Source: Neurospora crassa OR74A
Taxonomy: Eukaryota; Ascomycota; Sordariomycetes; Sordariales; Sordariaceae
Direction of reading: 5' to 3'
DNA length: 64,000 nt
Assembly (NCBI RefSeq): GCF_000182925.2
Contig: NC_026503.1
Location: forward strand, 2,046,001 to 2,110,000
The position numbers were made by a program, and so were the translations under genes. The stretch's first letter is position 1, and every line of letters starts with the position of its first letter. The notes below the pieces were generated by a model that had not been told where the DNA came from, did not search any database, and worked only from the letters and a program-made list of their open reading frames with translations. Shown in pieces: positions 1 through 10,596 of the stretch.

Positions 1-1425
1 AAGCAGTACGCCTCTTGATTGGGTGGCAGGGTGGTGTCCTTGTCCTGGCTTTGGTGGTTTCGGGTCGCCGTTATGAATCGTCGCTGCTCTTCTACCGGCG
101 TTGCTTTTCGGGGGTTGGTTGCGGGAGTTTGGCTTGCTCAGAAGCTTTGCGGTTATTCCTCCGCCACGAGATCCTAGGATACTTGACATGGGCGGATTTG
201 AAACTGGCTTAGCGATCTCACTCTCCGATCCGTCACCGGCATCGTCGGACGATCCCTGAAGCAGCTTTCGTTCCAGCCATGCCCTTCTTTCCTCCTGCAC
301 AACTTCCAGAATTCCCATCTTCCTAACTTCGGCCTTGGTGACTCCAAACAGAAGGCACGCAAGATCGTTGGCAGCGAGAATCGTCCAAGGGGGCTTTGAC
401 TCTGTAGTAAAGATGGCCTGAGCAGCGGGCGCCCATCTTGTTGAATGACCATGGACGGCGGATGAAACTGCAGGTGGCTGACTCGAAACGCTCGAGAATG
501 ACTGTCGGGCGGGGGAAGGCAGGTGGTCTTGTGGGCCAGAGTCAACGGCCAGAAAAGGTGTCGCCATGACATCCATGAGCTTCTGCTGCATCTGCGCATG
601 CTCCGTATCAGTCATGGTTCGCTTCAAGAAGCCTGGACGCAGAGAGGTTGAGGGCGATGTCTGCGCAGTAGTACCGCTCTCGTTGGTCGTACTCCTGGAT
701 GAGTGTTCGGAGTCGTTGCCGAGGCTGAACTTTGCTGGTCGAGATGTGTCGGTTTCCTTTTGGGATTTTGTCGCCCCAATGGTCTTCTGAGAGGCCGGTG
801 ATTCTGGCGCTATACTTTCGTCGTCCTCGAGTGGCTCTGGGCTTGCGCTCCTGGGTACCATAAACTGTTTGTCGAATATGTTCTCTCCTGACAGCTCGGC
901 CGGTCCGGTAAGAGGCCCCGTAGACAAAGTCACATCACCATTAGGGAGACTCCCAGCTCCCACCAACTGTGCCCGTGCCAACAAGTCCAACACGTTTTGT
1001 GTCTCAACGTCGCCTGTTATCCGTGCTTGCACACTCGCAAGAGCCGCATTGGCGGTATTAGATGCCACTGACCAACCCATCCGATCCTTCATAAACTCGA
1101 TAGACCTCTTCAAGACGTTCTGGCGGTTGTGTATCAAGTCTTCAGACTGGTGGGCGAAGGAGAAGGAGTGAAGGGATTCGGAGGGAAAGCGGCTGAGGTC
1201 TTCGGTGAAGGCTATGCTTGGCGAATTGGGGACCGATGATAAGGGTATCGAGTTGCTGTGCACATCCAGCATGGTTGTGAGGGAGGCAGATCTGGTAATG
1301 GCCGACCCAAAGGAAGGTTTCCGACTGCCGGGTGCTGATGGCAGAGTGCCGGTACGGAGGGGAAGTGGTTGCTGTCGGATGCGTCGCAAACCGGAGAGGC
1401 CCAGACCGTGGTCGTGGTCGGTCAT
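1..1425 (-). CDS. PAS-domain serine/threonine protein kinase, N-terminal part (3' end outside window)
   Basis: The frame is open from the ATG at 1425 down to base 1, 475 codons with no stop, so the gene continues beyond the left edge. The first ~320 residues are Ser/Thr/Pro-rich with a conserved-looking patch (SLHSFSFAHQSEDLIHNRQN, then a helix around LKRSIEFMKDRMGW). Residues ~340-390 resemble a PAS fold (WTILAANDLACLLFGVTKAE, then GILEVVQEERRAWLERKLL). This order is what I expect of fungal PAS kinases (yeast Psk1/Psk2 type), which use a ligand-sensing PAS domain to control a C-terminal kinase that regulates sugar use and translation. The kinase domain itself would lie outside the window, so the family call rests on the PAS half. 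An extra in-frame start exon upstream is possible (see 1436-1650). Confidence 0.68.
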   Translation of the reverse strand, partial: MTDHDHGLGLSGLRRIRQQPLPLRTGTLPSAPGSRKPSFGSAITRSASLTTMLDVHSNSIPLSSVPNSPSIAFTEDLSRFPSESLHSFSFAHQSEDLIHNRQNVLKRSIEFMKDRMGWSVASNTANAALASVQARITGDVETQNVLDLLARAQLVGAGSLPNGDVTLSTGPLTGPAELSGENIFDKQFMVPRSASPEPLEDDESIAPESPASQKTIGATKSQKETDTSRPAKFSLGNDSEHSSRSTTNESGTTAQTSPSTSLRPGFLKRTMTDTEHAQMQQKLMDVMATPFLAVDSGPQDHLPSPARQSFSSVSSQPPAVSSAVHGHSTRWAPAAQAIFTTESKPPWTILAANDLACLLFGVTKAEVRKMGILEVVQEERRAWLERKLLQGSSDDAGDGSESEIAKPVSNPPMSSILGSRGGGITAKLLSKPNSRNQPPKSNAGRRAATIHNGDPKPPKPGQGHHPATQSRGVLL

Positions 1426-1435
1426 GACAGAACTT

Positions 1436-1650
1436 CTAAGGAAGGGAGAGGGAGTCAGCAGCTAGGCTTGCAGGATGCGAGATATAGACGGGCGGTGGGG
1501 GGCCGAGTCAGATTGTGCGACTGTGCATCCGCAAACCGGTGAATGTGAGACAAGCAGAAGGGCTTCCAGGTCCGGAGCAGCCTTGCGGCCTTGGGAACCT
1601 TAAGTTGACTCCCTTGCAACCATGTAGTAAACATTTGCTAACCTTGCCAT
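1436..1650 (-). other. Candidate first intron (1642..1436) and upstream start codon (1650) of the PAS-kinase gene
   Basis: On the minus strand, ATGGCAAG ends at 1643 and is followed by a GT donor (GTTAGC). A GCTGAC branch site lies at 1459-1454 and a CTTAG acceptor ends at 1436. Splicing joins ATG GCA AG to A AGT TCT GTC ATG in frame, giving MARSSVMTDHDHG. The reading frame upstream of 1650 stays open for another ~67 codons to a stop at ~1884 but has no ATG, so either translation starts at 1650 or a further exon exists. The donor is weak. The alternative is simple initiation at 1425. Confidence 0.4.
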
Positions 1651-4600
1651 GGCATCGTACTCAACGGCAGCCGGGCCGGCATCGAAGGAGAAGCGCAGAC
1701 GCGCCTTTTCGGAACTGTCATTTGTTACGCTAAGGTTCCCGGTACTCTTGTTCTTGGGCAGATGCAGGGCGGGCGACACTGACAGAGAGGCTGACCGGGC
1801 TTGCCCCTCCGCATCGTGTCGTTGTCTTTCTTCGCCTGCGATCAATGGCACGACATGTGTCAGTACAGTTTGCGCTGCAAATCAATTATTGAGAGTAGAA
1901 GCAGTGGTTGGCTGACGGTGATGTCCGGGCAGGGCCGTACGGGGATCAGACTGAAGGATGACGGGCACATGCATGATGATGATGGGACGGAAAGTAGTTC
2001 GCGGGGAGGGGGGGGGGGGGCAGAGCCAGAACCCACCATTCTCTGGGTTTCCACCATATATCCCGAGCATAATTGAGCAACACGCTTGTGAACCGGAGGC
2101 ACGTCAAATTCAAGCTAGACAATGCGGCGCAAGGAGTTGTCGCGTCCTTGCTGGTTCTTTCACCCCGAGGGATCAAGAAAAGCAACAAAGCAGCCGGGTG
2201 TTGCGAAGGTGTGTTCGGTCGGGCTTTTTCAGGACTCGCAGGTCAGTCAGGCGGGCGGGGCTGCGTGCAAATCGAAGTCGAGAAAAGCTCTGTCGGGGGT
2301 GCTCCGCCTGCGCGTCGTACGTAGTGTGGTCGGGAACGTCTTTGGAAAGTTTGATGTTCTGCGATGCGAAGCAAGGACTGGAGAAGAGGCGGGCAGTCTG
2401 GATCGAAATAGCCACTCGATCCGAACTCCAACTCGGTCTCTAATATTCAGTTGGCGATAATCGGATAGACAATACGTAAGTCGAGTGAGTGGATGCGCAA
2501 GCGAAGCAGCCGGACGGAACGGTTGGGCTAGGCCAATGCGACCTGGACGGAGGCGTTGCTGCCCCAAGAGTTGGACGGGACGGGAGTGTCTGGCGTATGA
2601 TGGGCGAGAAGCTCGCTGTGGTTTGGGCGAGTGTCCGGCTCCAGGCTGGAATGCTATGATGGGGATCGTAAATGTCGGGAAGAGGCGTCCGGGTGGTTTG
2701 GAGGGTTGGGCGAAGTATAGAGGCGGACGGAGTAGGTAGGTAGAATGGTTCGTTTAAGGGTGATGGCAGCGGGAGGCGGGACCGTGACCGTTGCCGTGGA
2801 TTTCCAGGAATGATGGGAGAACGGACCGACCCACGGGCAAGTTCCAAACAACCCGTCCGACTCGAACAAGTGACGACCAGTTCGTCGATGTGTGATGCAC
2901 ACAGCCTAGCCCGGGATTCCACTTGTACTGACCTGAATGAGGGCCCCGTCAACACGCCAAGAACAGGGGCGCCAAAAAAAAAGAACGGGACACCGCGGCG
3001 CTGGCCAGCTACCTCGGCGACTGGAGCTTGTTAGTGCGGACCACAACTTAACTATGCCGTAATCATACGCGCACGTAAACAGCTTGGAACACTTGAGGTA
3101 GAGGTATATACATAGCAGTGTGATCTCTTATAAGCTAACAAAATGCTTTCTCTTCCGTCCTTGGTCGGACAAGCTTGTCGAGGTAGATCGATAGAGCTAA
3201 GATCTAGACCGTCCGTCCTAAGTGCGTTTTCCGGCCTACCAATGGGGATCATGACTGATAGTTGGTGTCTTGCATCCAAGGAAGCTCCAGACTCGAGAGA
3301 GTGCCCGGATCCGTTGGGCTGCACTGATGGCGCAACTGCGACGAGTGTGTAGCTACGAGCTTGCGCTGGTGGTTCTCTCCCTTTCGCGTTGCAACCTCAC
3401 TCGGGGACAGATATAAAGAGACCAATACCGCAAGACCCAACTCGAAGAGTTGTGGGGTTGGCTTTGGATGATTACCTTTTTTGCTACATAGCAACAAGAC
3501 GAGAGGCTATGAAAGTCACAATGCCGTACGTTCCTTTATTGTCTTTTGATTTTTTTTTGGACTTGAAGTTTTTGACTTGTCACGCTTCCCGAACCGAACC
3601 CGCCGTTATCCTTTAGCGGCAGTACAAACTGGAGGCTACTCAATGCAAGGCATGACAACCTGGACGCCCAAAAATGGAGAAGCATCTCAACACAAGAGGG
3701 TCCTGTTCAACCCATCATCCATGGCGGTCCATGACCGCCCACGCGGTGCCGGGATACAGTGTTGTCTACACGGTCCTCACCTTATCACTGCAGCGATGGA
3801 ACACGGCCGGGCCCATTCTTGGGCTGCCAGGCATGAACATGTGGTTCTCAGGCCTTGGACAAATGAGGCTTCTGTGTTTCCAGTGCGTGATGTTTCTGAT
3901 ATCTTGATTTGTTGGCTTGATTTGAGGACATGTGAGAGATATTTGGGAAACTGAAATTGGACGTTTTTCTGTGGTGCGCAACTTGGGCGCGGTCGATAGC
4001 CACACTGTGTGTTCGCCTCAGATCAAGCTAAGGTCTTGATAAAGCTTTCTTCAAGTGGGACGGGGTACCACCACTCACCAAATTACACTACGTACACTGC
4101 ATGTTTACAACTCAAGTTCCATGCTTATTGGTTTTCATCACTTTTGGGAAAGAGCAGAGCTCTCGAACTTTTGTGTGAGCATTTTCCGTCAGACTCATGA
4201 CCTAGATTGGCATTCAAGATCTCTCGTCTGTGCAATAACAAAGACGTCGAATACCCCTGAAGTGGCCATCGCCCTGGAGCTCCGACTTGCGTCCTTCATT
4301 CGGGCTTCAGGGGGAACCCAACAATAGAAGAGCCTCGGCGCATCTCAGCATTGCCTCAGAATGAGATTGATCGACAAAGCCAAAACACGGTACACGCAAG
4401 ACATGACGAGGCATCATCACCCGCCCACGCTTCAGCAAGCACACTCTTTACCTTGGTTGTCGTAAGCACGTGGGAAGATGAGCGAGTTTTAGAGCACCAA
4501 TTTGTTAGTGTAGACTCCCGTTTTCTCGCCGAGGTTGATGGCTTCAGGTGCTATTTCGGCGGAGGGTCCAACTTGACTATTTGCGCCATAAAGGCATGGC

Positions 4601-7600
4601 AGCGCTCCTATACTGCGTATATGTGTGGTCGAAATCGACCGGTTGTTGAAAAGATTTTGAGACTTCTCATGTCCATTGTTGGGTTCTAGACAAAAGCGGA
4701 CGGGACTTGGTGGGCGAGTATTTTTTGATACCGTGTTTCGGGTCAACTCCGACCGGCGGGTCTCTACTATCGGCACAATAGCGCCCGCGGAATCCCGGTT
4801 CGGGAGACGGATGGGACGACTGCAACTTGGGACCGAACGGGCACCCGTCCGGACGGTTCTTCAGGAACCGAAATCCGAATGACCCCCCGCATTTGCCCTT
4901 GGTATCATCCGCACTTTGCTCCTCCAACGTTTTTCCAAATCCATTCCCACGTTGCTGCGCTAGTCCGACAGCCCGTGTAAGTCGGCGGCTTGGCGGGATT
5001 GTGGAATGACGGGCCGGTATCTCTCGAACGGCCTCGAAACAAAAAATCCGAGATGGGACCTGAAGGCCACATATTGCGATCGCCGACATTTCAATCAGTT
5101 GTCGTCACCTTAAACTACCCCAGGCTCGCCAGTTCCGGTTGGCAAGCAGAAACCCTCAATCCTGAAACGTGATCTGCTTTGCGTAAAAAGGAGGGTCAGC
5201 TGAAAAGGGAATGGTCTTGGTTGATGTTGTTCACGCCCCGTGCTCAATTATGGTTACTGTCGTCGTTTATCTATTTACACCACAATCAGCAGCGCCGAGT
5301 GTCGTGTGACAACTCGAAAAGGCAGTCCACCTGACCCGTCGTCGGGCATCCAACAGCCCAGCCCTATGGCTGTTTGCATGCCGGTTCACGGTGTTCAAGA
5401 ACGTCACGGCAACGGGAGTCTGCGTCTTGAGAAACCTTTGCCCCATGTTCGGCGTTACTGTGTAAACTTTGTGGATTATAAACAGTCGGCATAGCATGCA
5501 CTTCACTGAACGCCCCGATGTAAGAAGCTGATGCTCTGCAATGTATGAACCACGTATCGAGGTTACTGTGTATACATATATGCTAAAAGCGTGTGAATAT
5601 ACCTATTCCGAGGAGTGGGTAGTGCAGGCAAGCAGGCAGTTGACGATGCGTATGCCAAAAAAAAAAATGTATGGTGGGTCGACGGCGCGTCAAGGAGCAC
5701 TACATCGCACGTCCCTTTCTCTTCGACGGTGCCGGAATAAGTAGACCTGACCGTTGGAGGATCGGCATTAGTCTCTGGCTTCGATAATTCAAGCTTCAAC
5801 TAAGTAGCTAAAGTGATTGCGATGCTGACGATGGAGTTGGTTTCGAGCTCCAAAGCTTCGACGACCGGAAAAAGAAACGTCGAAGAACGCAGGCAATGCC
5901 CCACTATCACTGCCACCATCAAGGGTCCCCGGATTCTGGACGCTCCTGGCTTTTCGCCTCAGTGGGGTACGCTGAGCGCATACAGTGGGGACTGCACGGC
6001 GGAGCGGGGCATTGCTGATCAACTGAAATCGTCGGTTTCTCTTTCCATTTCTGCCAGACATTACATTTTTCGTCGGATGTCAGCGTCAGGACGGAGGAGT
6101 TTTCATCTCATCGAACAGCACTTACCTTTTGAATCGTTAACGCGCGGAACTGCAAAGTGGCGATAACTCTATTTTCCGTACAAAAGATGGCTACTTTGCC
6201 CACCTTCAATCCCCTGAATATTGTATGGTGGCGGTACCACGCTAACAACTCACATGCCGGCAGAAGTGTGTACGCTACACAGAAAGCTTCGGTTTGGCTT
6301 ATGAACCTACTCCGGGTTCAACAAGCACGAGTGGCTTGACAGGACAAGCACAACGCAAAGGGAACCTAACGGGATTACACAGGAACAAGGCAACACAAAG
6401 ACACCCAACCTCAAAGAGGTTCCAAATGTGCAAAGAATGATTGGGTTGGGTCGTCAGAAGGCTCGGTCAAATGTTCCAAAGCGAGGGACGGAAAGTGGAA
6501 GTGATTAGCCGCCAGCCATGGAGGGGGTGGGACGGTCAGCAGCGCTCGCTTTGTGCGTGCCCTCGAGGCGTTGCAAGACCCCTTGGACCCCTAAAAACTA
6601 GCAAGCGACCAGGTGGCACGCCGGCATGATCAAATGCGGTCCGTCCAGGAGAAAGCCATCTAATCCAGACAATGGGGATTCCCGTCTGGCATGTCCGATA
6701 TGGAACAGGACTGGACCTGGTAAGTATTCGGCCTGGATCCCACACCATCTTCAGCCAAACATTCAGCCATTGCCCGCCTGCCCGCCCTCGCTCGATAATG
6801 GAACACACCTCAGCCCGCCCTCGCCGCCCGCCATCCCCGTCTGTCAGATCAATGGCTCCATGCCTGGTGTTTGTGCTGTCCGTCCCCCCGTTTCTTCCCT
6901 TGACAAGCCTAGAGTCAAAAGGCAGAATATGTACATAGTACACTACCAAGCACGGGCGTGACATGTCGACGGCATGCTGCCGGTCTCGGTGATTCTCTTG
7001 AGCCCGGCTGCTAGCTGTTTCTCTCCTCCATCATGCACACCACCTGGGGCTTCCCATCTCCAATCGGCCACTCACCTCAAGGCCCCCCACCTCGGCCAGC
7101 CAGTGCTGCCTTTCACACATCCCCAGTCCGCTCAGCTGGCTGCCCAATATGCGATAAGGGACCTCATCCTAGCTATGTCGTGTCACCCGGAAAAATAACC
7201 GCAAGACCCTCCTGCCTTTCACGGCTGTCCATCCGTATCATAGGAAACCACGTCTTCATATTTTCCTTCTCACCTTCGCTAGCGTGGGATATCGTAACCC
7301 GGTGTCATCTGCTGGATCCAAGCAGCTCGCTTTATCAATGTCCGCTTACATCTCTTATCTTGTCCTTCACACCCCCAAGATCGTCTGGTTTTCATGCCTC
7401 ATGAAATTCTCTTTTCTTTCATCTTCCTACCCATACCCAAGAAACAGTTCCAGCTTACACGTGTAAGCGGAGTGGAAACGATCTATACGAGGCCGGTACA
7501 ACAACAACGAACCAACCGTTGACTGGCTGCTGTTCGAATATCACTACGGCTCACGGCGGAACTACTGACAACTACGTACAACCAGTTTCGGTAGGCGTAT

Positions 7601-8340
7601 ACAAGAGGGAAACACCTCAAGTGCGGAATCCCCAAAGGCTGGGCTCGACATTCACAGGTCCCGATATCCCGACCTTCCCTCTCATCTCCAACAGACAATA
7701 CCCCTGAAAGGCCCCCTCTCGCCCCTCCCCGCACTGTTGATCTTCGAGCGGACGGCCGAGCTGTGCGGGTTTGGAAGCAGAACGAAGCCAGCGAAATTTT
7801 CTGGGGCCCTGCACTGGAACACCTCGAGAACACTTCCCGTCACCGATGTGCCGACCCTCCGCCTCTTCCTCGCACATTTGATGGGTTTATAGGCAGAGCC
7901 GTGCTCTCCGTGGTCTCCAAGGTGTGCCTTCGTGCGCTCGTCGCTGGGTTTCTTTCCGTTCTTTGTTAGACCCCGTTTGTCCCGATCCCCTGGTCACCTT
8001 GCTTTTGTTGTCTGTTCAGGCCATCGATTGGTTCTCATTTGTCAGTGTCCCTTACTCGCTCTGTCCGCCAGGCTGTCCAGAACCCCACACACCATCACCA
8101 TCGTGGGGAGACGAGCACATTCTTTAAAAGTTTGGGTGTCTACTTGATAGCGCCACCACTCGCCTTGCTCGTCTCCACTGCTGGAAACATTTCTCGGTCT
8201 GTTGGCACCTAGTCAGTCAAAGGGCAGATAAACACCGATTCGTATCGGTGCCCTATTTTGAGTATTTCCCCGAGTACATCGAGCCGGTTTCGATCACTTA
8301 CACGGAGAACTTGCGGCAACCAACCACACTCGTTGCTACC
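1651..8340. other. Gene-poor spacer between divergent genes
   Basis: I see no gene I can support. Open frames are at most ~140 codons, overlap one another on both strands, and match no family I recognise. The stretch must hold the leaders and promoters of the PAS kinase (left) and the F-box gene (right). It has a 13-G run at 2008-2020 and C-rich sequence around 6750-7130. The ~1 kb before 8340 is pyrimidine-rich, as expected of a fungal leader. Confidence 0.5.
2008..2020 (+). repeat. Poly(G) run, 13 nt
   Basis: Thirteen consecutive G residues, directly visible, preceded by GCGGGGA. Such runs are length-unstable and can form G-quadruplexes. No function can be assigned. Confidence 0.9.
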
Positions 8341-10596
8341 ATGGATTCACAACCAAGCAGGCCGTCAACGCCCATATCGGCCAGCAATGGCATGCCTGAA
8401 AATGGAGAAGTGATGAGGGCAAGGAGCAAAGGACGCGAGAAACTGCTCCGAGGTCTCCAGCGTATCTCATCATCACCGGCCTTGGCTCCTTTTCAACGCC
8501 AAAGGTCATCGAGCAGTCCCTACCACGGCCATAGCAATCTGTCATGCGTTAGTCTGGCTACGCCCAATGCGCCATCTCCCTTTGGTCAGACCAGCATCAG
8601 CTCTTCATACTTCTCTCACGGAGCGTCCACGGCTTCTTCCAGCGTTCCTTCTACGGCTCCGACCACCCCGGGCTTCGAGTCGCCCGCTTGCAATGTTTCG
8701 GATCCCATGCTGGCGGTCCGCAAAGTTGGCCATCCCATTCATGCGACGACTTCGATCGCCTTACCTCATCACAAGAAAAAGTTGACCACATTCAACCTTT
8801 GGGCCAACATGCCGCATGAAATCAGAATCCATGTTCTCTCGTTTCTCACCCCCAAGGAGCTGGTTCGCACATCGCGTGTCAGCAAGGACTTGTACAATAT
8901 GTGCTATGACGGGCAACTTTGGACCAGATGTGACGCTTCGGAGTTCTATCAACAGATACCAGCCGAGGCACTAGCCCAAATCATTGTTTCAGCGGGCTCA
9001 TTCATTAAGGATCTCAACCTTCGAGGATGTGTGCAGTTGGAGCACCACAGACGCGCAGAGATGGTGGTGAAAGCTTCTCGCAATCTGGTCAATGCTACCC
9101 TAGAAGGTTGCCGAAACCTACAGCGGCAGACACTGCACGATTTGATCAAGAGGAACAACAGACTTGTCAACCTCAATCTTACAGGCTTGCCAGCCGTCTG
9201 CAACACAACCTTGAGACTTATTGCCGAGTCCTGCCCGCAGTTGGAGATGCTGAACGTCTCATGGTGCAAACACATGGATGCCAAGGCCATCCAAACCGTG
9301 TTGGAAGGATGCCCGAAGCTCAAAGACCTACGAGTCGGTGAGGTCAAGGGATTTAAGGACCTGGAAGTCGCAAAATCCATCTTTACCACCAACAACCTCG
9401 AACGCCTCGTTCTAGCAGGGTGCGAAGATCTGAGTGACGCCGCACTACAAGTCATGATGCACGGGGTGGATCCCGAAATCGACGTTCTCACAAACACGCC
9501 TATGGTGCCACCTCGAAAACTTCGTCACCTCGATCTTTCCCGATGCAATCGTCTCACCAGCCAAGGCATTCAAGCCCTAGGCCACCTGGTTCCAGACCTC
9601 GAAGGTCTAATCCTCTCCGGTATCACGACCCTGACCGACTCGGCATTGGAACCGATCCTGGCGTCTGCTCCCCGTCTTACGCACCTTGAACTCGAAGATC
9701 TCGGGGAGTTGACCAACTCTCTCTTGTCCGAACACCTCGCCAAAGCTCCCTGCGCGAGCAAGCTCGAACACCTCAGCATTGGCTATTGCGGCAACCTAGG
9801 CGACACGGGCATGCTGCCCGTCTTCCGCGCCTGCACATCTCTCCGCAGCGTCATTATGGATAACACGCGCATCAGCGATTTGGTCCTGGCCGAAGCAGCT
9901 TCTATGGTCCGTCAGCGCGCGATGGACGCCAGGCGTCGGGCCATCTCTGTCAGCCCTCAGCAGGTCTCAGGCTTGCCAAATGTCACTCTACACTTGACCG
10001 TCTACGACTGCGGCAACGTCACCTGGACCGGAATCCGCGAAGTCCTCAGCCGAAACACCGAGCCCATGAAAATTTCGGTTCCTACCACTGATACTCCCTC
10101 CATCACCCTTACTGAGGAACCATCATCATCCGACCTCACAACCTCCATGTTCGATACCGACAACAAATCCGGCACCGCCACCACCACCCCCATCAACCCC
10201 TCTCCCACCACAAGCACAACCGTCGGTACCACCACCTATTCCTGCCCGCCCACGGAAACAATTGCCCTAAAATGCTACTACGGCTGGCAACAAACCGTAG
10301 ACGAGCATACCAAGCGCGTGCTTCGCGGGTCCTTTCCCTCGGCTCGCCGGCTTGAGGCCAAGTGGGCGCAGTATATGCAAGCCGAGGAAGAAGAGCGGGC
10401 GGGCGGGGACGGTGCTGGAAGGAGGAGACGCAGGAGGAGAGCGAGGGAGGCCGCGATGGTGCATGCTAATGAGGAGGGTTTGGGCCATCTAGGTGAGGAT
10501 GGTGAGGATGTTTGGGGGGCTGGAGGTGGTGACGAAGGGATGGGAGTGGCAGGAGGGAGGAGGAGGGCTAGGACTGCTGTTTGTGTTGTTATGTGA
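8341..10596 (+). CDS. F-box / leucine-rich-repeat protein with C-terminal CaaX box
   Basis: Single-exon gene of 751 residues. The first ATG of the frame is at 8341; the frame is open upstream but has no ATG. The N-terminal ~150 residues are Ser/Pro/Thr-rich. An F-box follows at ~152-195 (LWANMPHEIRIHVLSFLTPKELVRTSRVSKDL, in part), then about ten LRRs to ~560 (patterns such as LKDLRVG, LEMLNVSWCKHM, LRHLDLSRCNRLTSQGI). F-box proteins of this class recruit substrates to SCF ubiquitin ligases through Skp1. It resembles fungal Pof2/Grr1-type and animal FBXL proteins, and the exact ortholog is unclear. The tail is rich in Arg and Gly and ends RRARTAVCVVM: Cys748-Val-Val-Met is a textbook CaaX farnesylation signal next to basic residues. 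A membrane-attached SCF receptor is therefore likely, comparable to mammalian FBXL2. Confidence 0.88.
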   Translation: MDSQPSRPSTPISASNGMPENGEVMRARSKGREKLLRGLQRISSSPALAPFQRQRSSSSPYHGHSNLSCVSLATPNAPSPFGQTSISSSYFSHGASTASSSVPSTAPTTPGFESPACNVSDPMLAVRKVGHPIHATTSIALPHHKKKLTTFNLWANMPHEIRIHVLSFLTPKELVRTSRVSKDLYNMCYDGQLWTRCDASEFYQQIPAEALAQIIVSAGSFIKDLNLRGCVQLEHHRRAEMVVKASRNLVNATLEGCRNLQRQTLHDLIKRNNRLVNLNLTGLPAVCNTTLRLIAESCPQLEMLNVSWCKHMDAKAIQTVLEGCPKLKDLRVGEVKGFKDLEVAKSIFTTNNLERLVLAGCEDLSDAALQVMMHGVDPEIDVLTNTPMVPPRKLRHLDLSRCNRLTSQGIQALGHLVPDLEGLILSGITTLTDSALEPILASAPRLTHLELEDLGELTNSLLSEHLAKAPCASKLEHLSIGYCGNLGDTGMLPVFRACTSLRSVIMDNTRISDLVLAEAASMVRQRAMDARRRAISVSPQQVSGLPNVTLHLTVYDCGNVTWTGIREVLSRNTEPMKISVPTTDTPSITLTEEPSSSDLTTSMFDTDNKSGTATTTPINPSPTTSTTVGTTTYSCPPTETIALKCYYGWQQTVDEHTKRVLRGSFPSARRLEAKWAQYMQAEEEERAGGDGAGRRRRRRRAREAAMVHANEEGLGHLGEDGEDVWGAGGGDEGMGVAGGRRRARTAVCVVM

